Below, one piece after another: positions 17,912 through 27,263 of a stretch of DNA of 64,000 bases. The stretch's first letter is position 1. Every line of letters starts with the position of its first letter. The notes under the pieces are model-generated. The model ran no database searches. It was given only the letters and a program-made list of their open reading frames with translations, and was not told where the DNA came from. A program made the position numbers and the translations under genes. The DNA lies in NCBI RefSeq assembly GCF_900142385.1, contig NZ_FRAQ01000005.1:62001-126000 (forward strand), given 5' to 3'. This DNA comes from Marinobacter antarcticus. GTDB lineage: Bacteria > Pseudomonadota > Gammaproteobacteria > Pseudomonadales > Oleiphilaceae.

Positions 17912-20218
17912 TCAAGAAGCAACCTGTTCGGCCAGAGCTGCGGACGTAGATTTAACGGGGCGCAGGTAACGACCAAAGCCGGCATTGCGCAGCGCAAGCT
18001 CCACGCAGCTCTTGATAACGTGAGGCGAATCCAGTAACAGCACATCTTTCAGAAGCTTCACAGCCCACTCCCGACTGACACTGCGGATCACAGATTTTAC
18101 TTTCGGCAAGCTGGCCGCATTCATGGACAGGGAGTCGTAGCCCATGGCCATCAACAGCAAGGCACCCCCAGGATCCCCCGCCAGCTCACCGCAGATACCC
18201 ACTGGCTTGCCGACCGCGTGGGCATCCTGAGCTATTCGCACGAGAGCTTGCAGCACAGCCGGGTGGTATGAGTGATAGAGCTGGGCAACTCGGGGATTGT
18301 TACGGTCCACCGCAAGCAAATACTGGGTCAGATCGTTGGAGCCAACCGAAAGAAAATCCACACGGTCAGCCAGCTCGCGAATCTGGTACACGGCAGCAGG
18401 TATCTCAATCATTACGCCCACTTTGGGCATGTGGATGTCATAACCCTCTTCCCTTACCTCATGGTAAACCCGATATATCAGGTGCAGGGACTCTTCAACC
18501 TCGGAGATATTGCTGATCATGGGCAACATCACCTGGAGATTATTCAGACCTTCACTGGCTTTCAGCATGGCGCGCACCTGAACCAGAAAAATCTCGGGAT
18601 GGTCCAACGTCACCCGGATTCCCCGCCAACCCAAAAACGGGTTTTCTTCCTCGATCGGAAAATACGTCAGCGACTTATCACCGCCGATATCCAGAGTACG
18701 CATGGTCACCGGATTGGGCGCAAACGCTTCCAGCTGTTCGCGATAATACTGCCGCTGCTCCTGCTCCGATGGAAAGCGATCCTTGATCATGAAAGGCACT
18801 TCGGTGCGGTAAAGGCCAATACCCTCAGCCCCGTGGGACAGGGAGCGCACCACATCGGTCATCAGCCCGGTATTGACCAGCAGAGGCACCCTGTGACCAT
18901 CGGTTGTTACACACGGCTTGTCACGAAGCGCCTCCAACCCGCGGTCGAGTTCGTCTTCTTCATCACAGATGGTCTGGAAAAATGTCCGGAGATCAGCTGA
19001 AGGGGAAGCAAAAATCTGCCCTTCAAAACCATCAACGATCAGCTCCTTACCATCAAGCTGATTAACTGGAATATCCACTAGCCCCATAACGGTTGGCACG
19101 CCCATTGCCCGAGCGAGAATGGCAACGTGGGAGTTGCTGGAGCCCTTGACCGATACCAGACCGACCAACTGGCCCCGGGGTACCTCTCCAAGCATGGAGG
19201 GGGTCAGTTCCTCACTGACCAGAACCGTGCGCTCGGGATAGTTCAGATCCTTCTGCTCGCCTTCCTGAAGATAGGAAAGCAGGCGGCGGCCGAGATCACG
19301 GATATCTACCGCTCTTTCCTGGAGGTAGTGGTCGTCCATCATTTCAAAATGACGAACATAATTCTGAACCACCTGCTTGAGAGCGCCCTGCGCCCAGACC
19401 CCCTCACGGATCCGGTTATTGACCTCACCGGGCAAGGCTTCGTCGCTTAGCATGCGGAGATAAACATCAAACAGTGCCAGCTCTTCAGGACGAAGCCGTG
19501 AGGTCAGCCGTTTTGCAACCCCCTCAATGTCTTCACAGACCGCCTGGACAGCCGATCGGAATAACTCCAGCTCCAGCTCAATGTCTTCCGCCGGCTTATC
19601 GGGAACCACGTCCAGGTCGGCTGCCGGGTAGACCACAACACCATGGCCAATCGCAACGCCCGGTGAACCAGGCACACCGTTAAAGCTGACGTCGCGGGCC
19701 TCTTCGCCGGTCAGGGAAAGGCCGCTGATTGCGCCGGTCGCTTCACTGTGGGCAATAACACCCGCAAGCTGAGCGGAAACGGTGACCAGAAATGCCTCTT
19801 CCCCCTCATCAAAGCACCGGGAACTCTCCCGCTGCTGAACCACGAGAACGCCTAGTACCCGGCGATGGTGAATAATGGGAACCCCGAGAAACGAGCGGAA
19901 GCGCTCTTCACCGGTTTCGGGAAAATATCGATAGCGGGGGTGGGAGGGCGCATCTTCCAGATTGATGGGTTCTTCTCTGGAACCCACAAGCCCGACCAGC
20001 CCTTCTGAGTGCCCAAGGCTCACTTTGCCTACGGCTTTCAGGTACAGGCCTTCGGTTGCCATCAGAATGTAGCGGTTAGAAGCCGGGTCCAACAGATAAA
20101 CGGAGCAGACTTCGGTTCCCATGGCTTTTTGCACACGCGATACGATGATACTCAGCGCCTCGTGAAGATCCCGGGCGCTGTTTACCTCTTGTACAAGACT
20201 TCGCAGAATGCTCAGCAT
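17912..20218 (-). CDS. ptsP: Phosphoenolpyruvate-protein phosphotransferase PtsP (enzyme I-Ntr)
   Basis: PtsP starts the nitrogen-related phosphotransferase chain, passing phosphate from PEP to NPr. The 768-residue protein has an N-terminal GAF domain (about 1-165), the enzyme I N-domain with the phospho-histidine region GSSNSHVAILARAMGVPTVMG (His near residue 368), and the PEP-binding TIM barrel (GIGLYRTEVPFM; VMLPMISNISEV; GICGELAGDPGG). Length and domains match E. coli PtsP (748). It starts 15 bp after rppH, as in many gammaproteobacteria, so the two are probably co-transcribed. Confidence 0.95.
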   Translation of the reverse strand: MLSILRSLVQEVNSARDLHEALSIIVSRVQKAMGTEVCSVYLLDPASNRYILMATEGLYLKAVGKVSLGHSEGLVGLVGSREEPINLEDAPSHPRYRYFPETGEERFRSFLGVPIIHHRRVLGVLVVQQRESSRCFDEGEEAFLVTVSAQLAGVIAHSEATGAISGLSLTGEEARDVSFNGVPGSPGVAIGHGVVVYPAADLDVVPDKPAEDIELELELFRSAVQAVCEDIEGVAKRLTSRLRPEELALFDVYLRMLSDEALPGEVNNRIREGVWAQGALKQVVQNYVRHFEMMDDHYLQERAVDIRDLGRRLLSYLQEGEQKDLNYPERTVLVSEELTPSMLGEVPRGQLVGLVSVKGSSNSHVAILARAMGVPTVMGLVDIPVNQLDGKELIVDGFEGQIFASPSADLRTFFQTICDEEDELDRGLEALRDKPCVTTDGHRVPLLVNTGLMTDVVRSLSHGAEGIGLYRTEVPFMIKDRFPSEQEQRQYYREQLEAFAPNPVTMRTLDIGGDKSLTYFPIEEENPFLGWRGIRVTLDHPEIFLVQVRAMLKASEGLNNLQVMLPMISNISEVEESLHLIYRVYHEVREEGYDIHMPKVGVMIEIPAAVYQIRELADRVDFLSVGSNDLTQYLLAVDRNNPRVAQLYHSYHPAVLQALVRIAQDAHAVGKPVGICGELAGDPGGALLLMAMGYDSLSMNAASLPKVKSVIRSVSREWAVKLLKDVLLLDSPHVIKSCVELALRNAGFGRYLRPVKSTSAALAEQVAS

Positions 20219-20233
20219 GGGGGTGTCAGTCCG

Positions 20234-20764
20234 TCATTTCGCCTGTTCCTGTAAACGCCGGTTATACTCGCTCCGGTGCCACTGCTCCATGTTGTAGAAC
20301 AGTCTTGGCGCAAGTTCTCTCAGCGCACGTCGATACACTTCACGCTTAAAGGAAACCACCTGACCCAACGGATACCAGTAGCTTACCCACTGCCAGCCGT
20401 CGAACTCCGGTGAATCCGTGCCGTCAACGCGTACTTGCGCATCCGGTGATAACATCCTCAGCAGGAACCATTTCTGTTTTTGGCCCACACAGACGGGGTG
20501 CGAGTTGTGCCGTACCATTCTTCTGGGAAGGCGGTATCTCAGCCAACCCCGGGTACAACTGATGATCTCAACATCATTGGCGCCCAGGCCAATTTCCTCT
20601 CCAAGCTCCCGGTACAGCGCGTCTTCCGGCGATTCTTCATGATTGATACCGCCTTGGGGAAACTGCCAGGAGTCCTGCCCTATTCGCCTTGCCCAGAGAA
20701 CTTCTCCCTGGTGGTTGACCAGAATGATTCCGACGTTGGGTCTGAAACCGTCTGAATCGATCAC
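20234..20764 (-). CDS. rppH: RNA pyrophosphohydrolase RppH
   Basis: RppH removes pyrophosphate from the 5' end of mRNA and starts RNase E-dependent decay. The 176-residue product has the same length as the E. coli enzyme, starts [20 protein letters not shown] and has the Nudix box G-x5-E-x7-REL-GEE-IGL (from [20 protein letters not shown], about residues 38-60). It precedes ptsP by 15 bp and is divergent from the HAD gene. Confidence 0.96.
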   Translation of the reverse strand: MIDSDGFRPNVGIILVNHQGEVLWARRIGQDSWQFPQGGINHEESPEDALYRELGEEIGLGANDVEIISCTRGWLRYRLPRRMVRHNSHPVCVGQKQKWFLLRMLSPDAQVRVDGTDSPEFDGWQWVSYWYPLGQVVSFKREVYRRALRELAPRLFYNMEQWHRSEYNRRLQEQAK

Positions 20765-20936
20765 GGCACAGTCCTCTTAATAAAGTCGGCAGACCGGTCA
20801 GATATTTACCGGTCGGATTTTTCCAAGTTGCGCTCATTCTTACAGAATCCCAAGGCTGCGGCAAACGCAGCTGTGCGAAGGCACTCATGGTAAGATACCG
20901 GCTTTCCGCAAGCCCTGTGTCTCTGGAGGTAATCGC

Positions 20937-21593
20937 TTGACGCTCGCAATTTTTGATCTCGACAACACCCTGCTGGATGGTGACAGCGATCACGCCTGGG
21001 GCGAGTTTCTGGTAGAGGAAGGCATTGTTGATGCCGAAACCTATCGCAAGACCAATGATCGCTTCTATCAGGAATACCTGAATGGCGAGCTGGACATACT
21101 GAACTACCTTGGGTTTGCGCTTCAGCCCCTCTCAATCCACAGCATGGATGAGCTACTGGGGTGGCGGACTACTTTCATGGATAAGAAAGTGCGACCTATG
21201 CTGCTGCAAAAGGCCGATGAGCTTTTGCACAGCCATCGGAAGCGCGGCCACACCCTGATGATCATCACGGCCACCAACCGGTTTGTGACCGAACCTATCG
21301 CGGAAGCGCTGGGCATTGAACACCTGATTGCCACCGAGCCCGAGATGATTAACGGTCACTACACCGGCCAGATAGCCGGTACACCCAGCTTTCAGGAAGG
21401 CAAGGTCACCCGACTGGACGACTGGTTGGCCGCACATGGTGAAAGCCTGGACGGCGCCTGGTTCTACAGCGATTCACACAATGACTTGCCGTTGCTGAAA
21501 AAAGTCGACAACCCGATCGCAGTTGACCCTGACCCGAAGCTGGAAGAATACGCACGAAATCGGGGTTGGGGAGTTATCAGTCTTCGCGGATAA
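20937..21593 (+). CDS. HAD-superfamily (subfamily IB) phosphatase, SerB-like
   Basis: The 218-residue protein has motif I DLDNTLLDGD (Asp nucleophiles near residues 7 and 9), motif II MIITATNRF and motif IV YSDSHNDLPLL, defining a HAD-IB phosphatase of the phosphoserine phosphatase group. The substrate cannot be read from the sequence. Translation starts at TTG, chosen because a strong GGAGG lies seven bases upstream and no ATG fits the conserved start. Confidence 0.88.
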   Translation: MTLAIFDLDNTLLDGDSDHAWGEFLVEEGIVDAETYRKTNDRFYQEYLNGELDILNYLGFALQPLSIHSMDELLGWRTTFMDKKVRPMLLQKADELLHSHRKRGHTLMIITATNRFVTEPIAEALGIEHLIATEPEMINGHYTGQIAGTPSFQEGKVTRLDDWLAAHGESLDGAWFYSDSHNDLPLLKKVDNPIAVDPDPKLEEYARNRGWGVISLRG

Positions 21594-21605
21594 CACTCGC
21601 CAACA

Positions 21606-21634
21606 GAAAAACTGACTCCGTTTTCGGGGTCAGT
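21606..21634 (-). terminator. Terminator after the rlmI-type gene
   Basis: On the minus strand, ACTGACCCCG and CGGAGTCAGT form a ten-base-pair stem with one G-U pair and an AAAA loop, followed by TTTTC. It sits between the convergent HAD and methyltransferase genes. Confidence 0.75.
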
Positions 21635-21641
21635 AACAACG

Positions 21642-22838
21642 TCACATGAAGCCGGTCAGCGAACGCACAAAGCAGGATTTGATGTAGTCCGTCTCCGGAA
21701 TCCCGGGAATGACCGGGTGATCCGGCGCCTGATGCCCCTGCTCAAGAAGCTGCACGAAACGATCAATCTTGCGACCGCTGCCTCTAATGATATCCACCAG
21801 CTTCTCCTGTGAGAGGTGCATGGAACATGAGGCAGAAACCAACAGCCCATCCCGTTCCAGCAATCGCAACCCAAGCTGATTCAGTCGCGCGTATGCCTGT
21901 TCTCCGGCCTTCTGATCGCGACGGCGAGGAATAAATGCCGGCGGATCCAGCACAACGATGTCGTATTTCTCTTTCTCGTCCGCCAGCGCTTTCATCGCCT
22001 CAAACGCGTCGCCCTCAATGGTCTCCACATTGTCCAGACCATTGAGCTTCGCATTGTGATGAACCGAATCAATTGCTCCTGAAGAACTATCCACACAGGT
22101 AACCTGAGTGGCACCGGCACACGCAGCTTGAATGCCCCAACCACCAACGTAACTGAACACATCCAGCACCCGCTTACCCGGTGCGTAGGCCTGCAGACGC
22201 TGGCGATTCATGCGATGATCATAAAACCAACCGGTTTTCTGGCCACCCTCAAGGGGCACCTCGAAGCGAACACCGTTTTCCTCCACTTCAAGCAGCGTTG
22301 CCTCAGGACCATATGCCTGCTCAACGTAGCTATCCAAACCTTCAACCGAACGCATCTTGCCATCGTTCTTGAGAATAATGGCCTTGGGATGCGCCAGCCG
22401 CTGAACCGCGCGAATAATCGATTCTTTCATCTGCTCCATGCCGGCGGTGGAGATCTGCACCACCACCGTGTCGCCGAACCGATCCACCACCAGCCCGGAA
22501 AGCCCATCACTGTCTCCGAACACCCAGCGATAGAACGGTTTATCAAACAGCCGCTCCCGCAATACCAGCGCCGTCTCCATGCGCTGGGTCAGCCGGTTCG
22601 GCGTCATACCTTGTGCAGCATCACGGCTGATCAGACGTCCGCAAATGAGTGCATGCGGGTTAACGAACACAACACCGAGCGGCTTGTCATTAGACGCACG
22701 TAACTCAGCCTGAGCACCGGCCTCAAACTCCGTCAGCGGTGAACGCTGAATATCAACTTCGTTGCTGTAAACCCACAGATGGCCAGCCCGAAGCCTGCGC
22801 TCCGCGCCTTTGCGTAAATATAAAACCGGGAAATTCAT
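21642..22838 (-). CDS. rlmI: 23S rRNA m5C methyltransferase, RlmI family
   Basis: Enzymes of this family methylate C1962 of 23S rRNA using S-adenosylmethionine. The 398-residue protein has an N-terminal PUA domain (LYLRKGAERRLRAGHLWVYS), a central EEHJR-like domain and a Rossmann methyltransferase domain with VLDVFSYVGGWGIQAACAG (SAM binding) and VVLDPPAF (motif IV). The ATG at 22838 is preferred to a GTG nine bases upstream because TAGGTGG precedes it. E. coli RlmI has 396 residues; assignment to RlmI rather than a close paralogue is likely but not certain. Confidence 0.85.
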   Translation of the reverse strand: MNFPVLYLRKGAERRLRAGHLWVYSNEVDIQRSPLTEFEAGAQAELRASNDKPLGVVFVNPHALICGRLISRDAAQGMTPNRLTQRMETALVLRERLFDKPFYRWVFGDSDGLSGLVVDRFGDTVVVQISTAGMEQMKESIIRAVQRLAHPKAIILKNDGKMRSVEGLDSYVEQAYGPEATLLEVEENGVRFEVPLEGGQKTGWFYDHRMNRQRLQAYAPGKRVLDVFSYVGGWGIQAACAGATQVTCVDSSSGAIDSVHHNAKLNGLDNVETIEGDAFEAMKALADEKEKYDIVVLDPPAFIPRRRDQKAGEQAYARLNQLGLRLLERDGLLVSASCSMHLSQEKLVDIIRGSGRKIDRFVQLLEQGHQAPDHPVIPGIPETDYIKSCFVRSLTGFM

Positions 22839-22918
22839 TGCGACCACCTAGGAAAGAAATTCAGGGCGGGGATTATACATTAACTGAAGACGACCACACC
22901 CAAGCTCAGGTGAACCGT

Positions 22919-23311
22919 CTATTCAGCAGCCGCGACGTGCTCAGCGTATGCCAGAGCGTCCATCAGGCCTTCAAGCTCACCTTGATCGGAAAGCTTTACT
23001 TTAAACAGCCAGCCGTCGCCATAAGGGTCTTCGTTCACCTTCTCGGGCTCATCTTCCAGGCTCTCATTGATTTCGATAACCTCACCCGTTACCGGGCTGA
23101 ACACATCCGATGCCGATTTCACGGATTCCGCAACACCTGCTTCCTCGCCACCGGTGACCGTCTCACCTACCTCGGGAACGCCGATATAAACCACATCACC
23201 CAACTGCTCCTGGGCGAAGTCTGTAATGCCTACCGTTGCGGTGCCATCGGCGCCTACACGCACCCATTGGTGGGTTTCGATGTACTTGAGATCGGAAGGG
23301 GTATCGCTCAT
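22919..23311 (-). CDS. gcvH: Glycine cleavage system H protein
   Basis: GcvH carries the lipoyl arm that moves the aminomethyl group in glycine cleavage. The 130-residue product contains the lipoylation region GVAESVKSASDVFSPV, with the lysine in ESVKSASD, and the family C-terminal region GDGWLFKVKL. The ATG at 23311 gives the standard start; an open frame extending to 23590 has no homology. No gcvT or gcvP gene is nearby, so the rest of the system must be elsewhere. Confidence 0.95.
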   Translation of the reverse strand: MSDTPSDLKYIETHQWVRVGADGTATVGITDFAQEQLGDVVYIGVPEVGETVTGGEEAGVAESVKSASDVFSPVTGEVIEINESLEDEPEKVNEDPYGDGWLFKVKLSDQGELEGLMDALAYAEHVAAAE

Positions 23312-23384
23312 AAGAATAATTCCTGACGGATTTTTTGGGCAGTGTAACCGAAACCTTAGCGCCAGCGAACCTTGCAAGGGCGAT

Positions 23385-24191
23385 TCAGTAACCGGAGCTG
23401 TTCTGATCGAGTTCAAACTCGAACTCCCGGGCCCGGCACACTTCCGTCGTGAAGTTGCCGGAAGCCTGGAACTCAAACCAACGGTACCCCGGCGCCAGGT
23501 CTTCCACAGAGAACTTGCGCGAGCCGGAGGTAAACTGAATGCAAGTGGAAGGCGTTGCCAGCAACTGCACGCCATTTCTCTGCTGCTCATGGATCTGGTG
23601 GATGTGGCCCCACAGCACCACTTTTACCTGCGGGAAGCGATCAATCACCTGCCAGAAGTCTTCACGATTCCTGAGCCCGATTTCTCTCATCCAGTCAGCG
23701 CTGATATCAACCGGGTGGTGGTGCAGCGTGACCAGCGCCGGCAAATCCGGGTGCTGCTCCAGCATTCCTGCGAGAAAATCCAGTTCCGATTTTGCAAGCT
23801 CCCCGAATACTTTACCGGGCACGGAAGAGTCCAGAAGGATGAACTGCCAGCCGCCCTGAACAATGTGCCGTCGATCTGCGTCATAACGCGCTGCGACTTC
23901 CGCCAGATGTCCAACCTGATCATGATTCCCTGCAATCCATGCAGAAGCGCCGCTGAAGGCTCCGAGGCGGTCTCCAAAAACGCGATAGGCCCCTTCCGAG
24001 CCATCCTGAGCAATATCGCCGGTAGCCAGAATCAGATCCGGTTGCCCATGGGACTTGAGCACCTCTGCGATAACGGCATCGAGGCTGTCACGGGTATTTA
24101 CACCTAGCAACGAGCCATCTGCGCTGGCCATCAGGTGCGGATCCGTTAACTGCAGTACCCGAAGCGGACGGGTGGATTCCTTTAAGGTCAT
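23385..24191 (-). CDS. cpdA: 3',5'-cyclic AMP phosphodiesterase CpdA
   Basis: CpdA hydrolyses cAMP to AMP. The 268-residue protein has the calcineurin-type metallophosphoesterase motifs in order: QLTDPHL, ATGDIAQDG, GNHD, TLHHHPVD and WGHIHQIHE. Length matches E. coli CpdA (275). It lies downstream of the yqiB and nudF genes, the same set found in enterobacteria, with a 232-bp gap that shows no other gene. Confidence 0.93.
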   Translation of the reverse strand: MTLKESTRPLRVLQLTDPHLMASADGSLLGVNTRDSLDAVIAEVLKSHGQPDLILATGDIAQDGSEGAYRVFGDRLGAFSGASAWIAGNHDQVGHLAEVAARYDADRRHIVQGGWQFILLDSSVPGKVFGELAKSELDFLAGMLEQHPDLPALVTLHHHPVDISADWMREIGLRNREDFWQVIDRFPQVKVVLWGHIHQIHEQQRNGVQLLATPSTCIQFTSGSRKFSVEDLAPGYRWFEFQASGNFTTEVCRAREFEFELDQNSSGY

Positions 24192-24423
24192 AATGCTCTT
24201 GGTGTGCTCGCTGCCATCGCTTGAGTAACGTATTCACAGGCTCCTGTTTCACACAGCAGCTATGATTTCAGAACAAGTGTACGTTGTCAGCTTCCGGATT
24301 TATCACCTGCCACTGGAACCAGCGTCACATTCTGACGAGGCGCCGGGCAATATATTGCATTATTTAACAACTGAACTCGTCTTTCTGGACGCCTGGCTTA
24401 TTGTCAGAGGGGCAAAGTCTGCC

Positions 24424-24909
24424 TCAGTCGGCGCTTTCTCCGGCAGTCCAGGCGGCATGTTCAAGAGGCAGGTGACCGAATCTCAGGCAGTACTCAAGCC
24501 AGTCGGCGAGGAATCCGTTAACCTGAACTTTTTCATCCGGGTGGTGCATAAAGCGGTTGGGATAGTCGTTGACGGGCGCAATCTGCCTGTCACGATAGCA
24601 GCTGATAACCTCTGCCATGACCGCATCGTGGTATACCCGAACGGTCATCTGCGGGTTATTGAGCCAGCGACCGCTGTTGTGGATCTGTTCGAGCTGGAGG
24701 GTTTCGGTATACCGGGCGGTTTGCAGCACCTGAATCCGAACGCGACCGAAGTACTCGTTTTCCCGGTACAGTTCAATTTCGCATACGGGTTGGCCGTCGA
24801 CTCTGAGCTGACGCAGCCGGCGAAGACGCTGGTAGTTACCCTCACACAGGGCTCCAAGCTGGCGCAGATCCGGCACATAGCGTTTGGGTTTCATTGTCCA
24901 TTCGCCCAT
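24424..24909 (-). CDS. DUF1249 protein, YqiB family
   Basis: The 161-residue product matches the uncharacterised YqiB/DUF1249 family: KRYVPDLRQLGALCEGNYQ at the start, then MTVRVYHDAVMAEV, DYPNRFMHHPDEK and VNGFLADWLEYCL. The function is unknown. The ATG at 24909 overlaps the nudF stop codon (TAATG); a second ATG at 24894 gives the start seen in E. coli YqiB. Its place between nudF and cpdA is conserved in enterobacteria, suggesting a shared function or regulation. Confidence 0.88.
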   Translation of the reverse strand: MGEWTMKPKRYVPDLRQLGALCEGNYQRLRRLRQLRVDGQPVCEIELYRENEYFGRVRIQVLQTARYTETLQLEQIHNSGRWLNNPQMTVRVYHDAVMAEVISCYRDRQIAPVNDYPNRFMHHPDEKVQVNGFLADWLEYCLRFGHLPLEHAAWTAGESAD

Positions 24910-25529
24910 TACTGCCACCCTGCACGCAATCTGGTGCGATTCAGCTGTAGCCATTGAATGGCGATGATTGCAGCCGCGTTGTTGATGCGGCCGTCACTGA
25001 TCATGGCGATGGCTTCGTCAGCCGAAACCACGTGGGCCCGTATGTCTTCGTGTTCGTCTTCGAGACCATACAGGCCGCCTGCAGATTCGGTGCTGACCTT
25101 GCCGCAGTAAAGGTAAACCATTTCGGTGGTGCCCCCCGGCGAGACGAGATAATCACAGATTTTTTCGAGCTTGCTGAAACTGAGCCCAGCTTCTTCCTGA
25201 CCTTCTCTCTGGGCAACGTCTTCGCTGCTTTCTCCGTTTTCGTTCATTCCGGCTACGAGTTCCAGCAACCAGGGTGACTGGTCGCGCCCAATTGCGCCGA
25301 GGCGAAATTGTTCGAGCAAGACCACTTCGTCGCGGTCGGGGTCGTATGGGAGTACGCAGGTGGCATCGCCGCGGAGAAAGAGTTCGCGGGTAAACTGAGG
25401 CATGTTCCGGCCATCAAAGCGCGGGTGCACCAGCCACAGCTTGTCCATACGGAAGAAGCCCTGGAAGACGGTTTCGCGTTTTTCGATTGTGACGTCGCTA
25501 GATTGAAACTGGAATGGCTCGGCCATCAT
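24909..25529 (-). CDS. nudF: ADP-ribose pyrophosphatase
   Basis: NudF hydrolyses ADP-ribose to AMP and ribose 5-phosphate. The 206-residue product has the Nudix box G-x5-E-x7-REGQEEAGL (GMNENGESSEDVAQREGQEE, about residues 90-112) and the family motifs VLLEQFRLGA and VSPGGTTEMVYLYCG. It is the first gene of nudF-yqiB-cpdA and is divergent from tolC across 266 bp. Confidence 0.93.
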   Translation of the reverse strand: MMAEPFQFQSSDVTIEKRETVFQGFFRMDKLWLVHPRFDGRNMPQFTRELFLRGDATCVLPYDPDRDEVVLLEQFRLGAIGRDQSPWLLELVAGMNENGESSEDVAQREGQEEAGLSFSKLEKICDYLVSPGGTTEMVYLYCGKVSTESAGGLYGLEDEHEDIRAHVVSADEAIAMISDGRINNAAAIIAIQWLQLNRTRLRAGWQ

Positions 25530-25795
25530 TCATCCCGGTTGCGATTGGATTTTGAACGATAGCCGCTTGAAGTCATTTATTGCAAGCGCAAGCTATAGAT
25601 AAATAGCATGCTAATTAAGTGTCATTTGCAAGTGTAGAGCTGAGAGCAATTATTGTCCATAATGACGGATCTGTTCAGGCCGGTTCCATTTTCCATGCCA
25701 TTACTGATGCCGTTTTCATATCAACTGCAGAGATCCGGCATTCCCTTTCAGCGCCCCGGGTGGGTGCAGACGCGCACATGTACTCAGGAGTAACA

Positions 25796-27178
25796 ATGAA
25801 GAAACGATTGCTTTCCGGACTTGTTGGCCTCTTGGCAGCACAGCCTGCCCTTTCCCTGGATCTGGTAGAGACCTATGAGAAAGCACTCTCCTACGACTCT
25901 GGCATTGCCGCAGCCCAAGCGCGGTTTGAATCCCAGCAAGCTGCCAGCGATGTTAGCCAAAGCGCCCTGTTACCGCAGATAGGAGCCTATGGCGATGCCC
26001 GCCATATTGATTCAGACGGGCCCAGCGCTGGCCAGGACAACAGTTATCGCGAACTGAACTACGGCGTGCAACTGACACAACCATTGTTCCGGGCAGACGC
26101 ATGGTTTCAGTATGACGCCAGCCAGTTCCAGACAGAATCTGCACGTGCCCAATACAATCTGGCACAGCAGCAGCTGATTCTTGATGTCGCAACCGCTTAT
26201 TTTAACGTGTTGCGCGCTCAGGATACGGTAACGACCGCCCAGGCAACCGAAGCAGCGATCCAGCGACAGTACGAGCAGGCCCAGGAGCGCTTTGATGTGG
26301 GTCTGATCGCCATCACTGCGGTGTACGAAGCACGCGCCAGCTACGACGACAGCAGGAGCCTGCGGATTGCCGCAGAAAACCAGACGAACATTGCCCGGGA
26401 GAGGCTGGCCCGGTTAACAGGCGAATACTCGGAGGACCTGGAGAATCTGCGCCAGAACTTCCCTCTGGGCCGACCTGAACCAATGGATCCGACTGCGTGG
26501 GAAATGACTGCGCTGGAGCAGAACTGGTCCATTCAGTCTGCCCTTTATGACTTGAACGCCAGCGAATCCGGGCTGAAAAGAGCCAAGGCGGGCCATTACC
26601 CAACGCTGGACCTGAATGCTTCTTACGGCAAATCCGATGTCACCGGGATTGAGCAGAATCCGCCGGGCGTTCAGCGTGATGGTGTCAGCACTCAGGGCGT
26701 GATCGAGCTCAGCCTCAACGTACCATTGTACTCCGGCGGCGGAACCCAGGCCGGTGTGCGCCAGCAGCGCTCTCTGGTTACCGTGGCCGAACAGTCTCTG
26801 AATACCGTACGCCGCGACGTGCGGGTGAATACCCGAAGCCTGTTCCTGACCGTTAACAACAACATTGAAACTGCGTCAGCCCTGGAGCGGACGATTATTT
26901 CCCGCCGCAGTGCACTGGATGCCACGCGCGCCGGCTATGATGTGGGCACACGAAATATTGTTGAAGTTCTGGATGCAGAGCGGGCTTACTATGTTGCGCT
27001 GAGGGATTACGCCAACGCCCGTTATGACTATGTGAATAATACGCTTCAACTGAAGCAGGCTGCCGGAACGCTCAGCCCGAGAGATCTGATTGACTTGAAC
27101 AACTGGCTGAGCGCCAATGCCCCTGGCATTGAGGCCCTGGCCAATGATCGGAAGACTCTGGACGATCCCACGCTCTAG
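25796..27178 (+). CDS. tolC: Outer-membrane channel protein TolC
   Basis: TolC is the outer-membrane duct for type I secretion and multidrug efflux. The 460-residue protein begins with a signal peptide (MKKRLLSGLVGLLAAQPALS) followed by LDLVETYEKALSYDSGI, and contains two OEP repeats with NYGVQLTQPLFRADAWFQY and ELSLNVPLYSGGGTQAGV. The ATG at 25796 has AGGAG five bases upstream; the frame is open to 25619 but the extra residues are not conserved. It is divergent from nudF, as in E. coli. Confidence 0.95.
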   Translation: MKKRLLSGLVGLLAAQPALSLDLVETYEKALSYDSGIAAAQARFESQQAASDVSQSALLPQIGAYGDARHIDSDGPSAGQDNSYRELNYGVQLTQPLFRADAWFQYDASQFQTESARAQYNLAQQQLILDVATAYFNVLRAQDTVTTAQATEAAIQRQYEQAQERFDVGLIAITAVYEARASYDDSRSLRIAAENQTNIARERLARLTGEYSEDLENLRQNFPLGRPEPMDPTAWEMTALEQNWSIQSALYDLNASESGLKRAKAGHYPTLDLNASYGKSDVTGIEQNPPGVQRDGVSTQGVIELSLNVPLYSGGGTQAGVRQQRSLVTVAEQSLNTVRRDVRVNTRSLFLTVNNNIETASALERTIISRRSALDATRAGYDVGTRNIVEVLDAERAYYVALRDYANARYDYVNNTLQLKQAAGTLSPRDLIDLNNWLSANAPGIEALANDRKTLDDPTL

Positions 27179-27216
27179 TTTGCACCGGGAAGGCACAGAA
27201 ACGCGTAATAATAAAG

Positions 27217-27247
27217 ATCGGGTGAGGAATGAGCTTCCTCACCCGAT
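27217..27247. terminator. Hairpin between convergent tolC and waaA
   Basis: A perfect 13-bp stem (27217-27229 with 27235-27247) and 5-nt loop. On the minus strand it is followed by CTTTATTATT, so it probably ends waaA; on the plus strand there is no T-run, so its effect on tolC is less clear. Confidence 0.75.
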
Positions 27248-27263
27248 ACCAGCCCCGATCGCT

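Noticed and set aside
23312..23590. N-terminal extension of gcvH by 93 residues
   Set aside because: The added part is Arg/Ser-rich shadow sequence from the cpdA region; H proteins are about 130 residues and start at 23311.
24262..24957. Plus-strand frame of 231 codons over the YqiB-type gene
   Set aside because: It is antisense to a conserved gene and has no start signal or domain.
25619..25795. N-terminal extension of tolC
   Set aside because: The open frame continues upstream, but the signal peptide, AGGAG site and family alignment all place the start at 25796.
25530..25795. Possible riboswitch in the tolC leader
   Set aside because: The 266-bp divergent region was checked for TPP and similar conserved elements, but no recognisable core was found.
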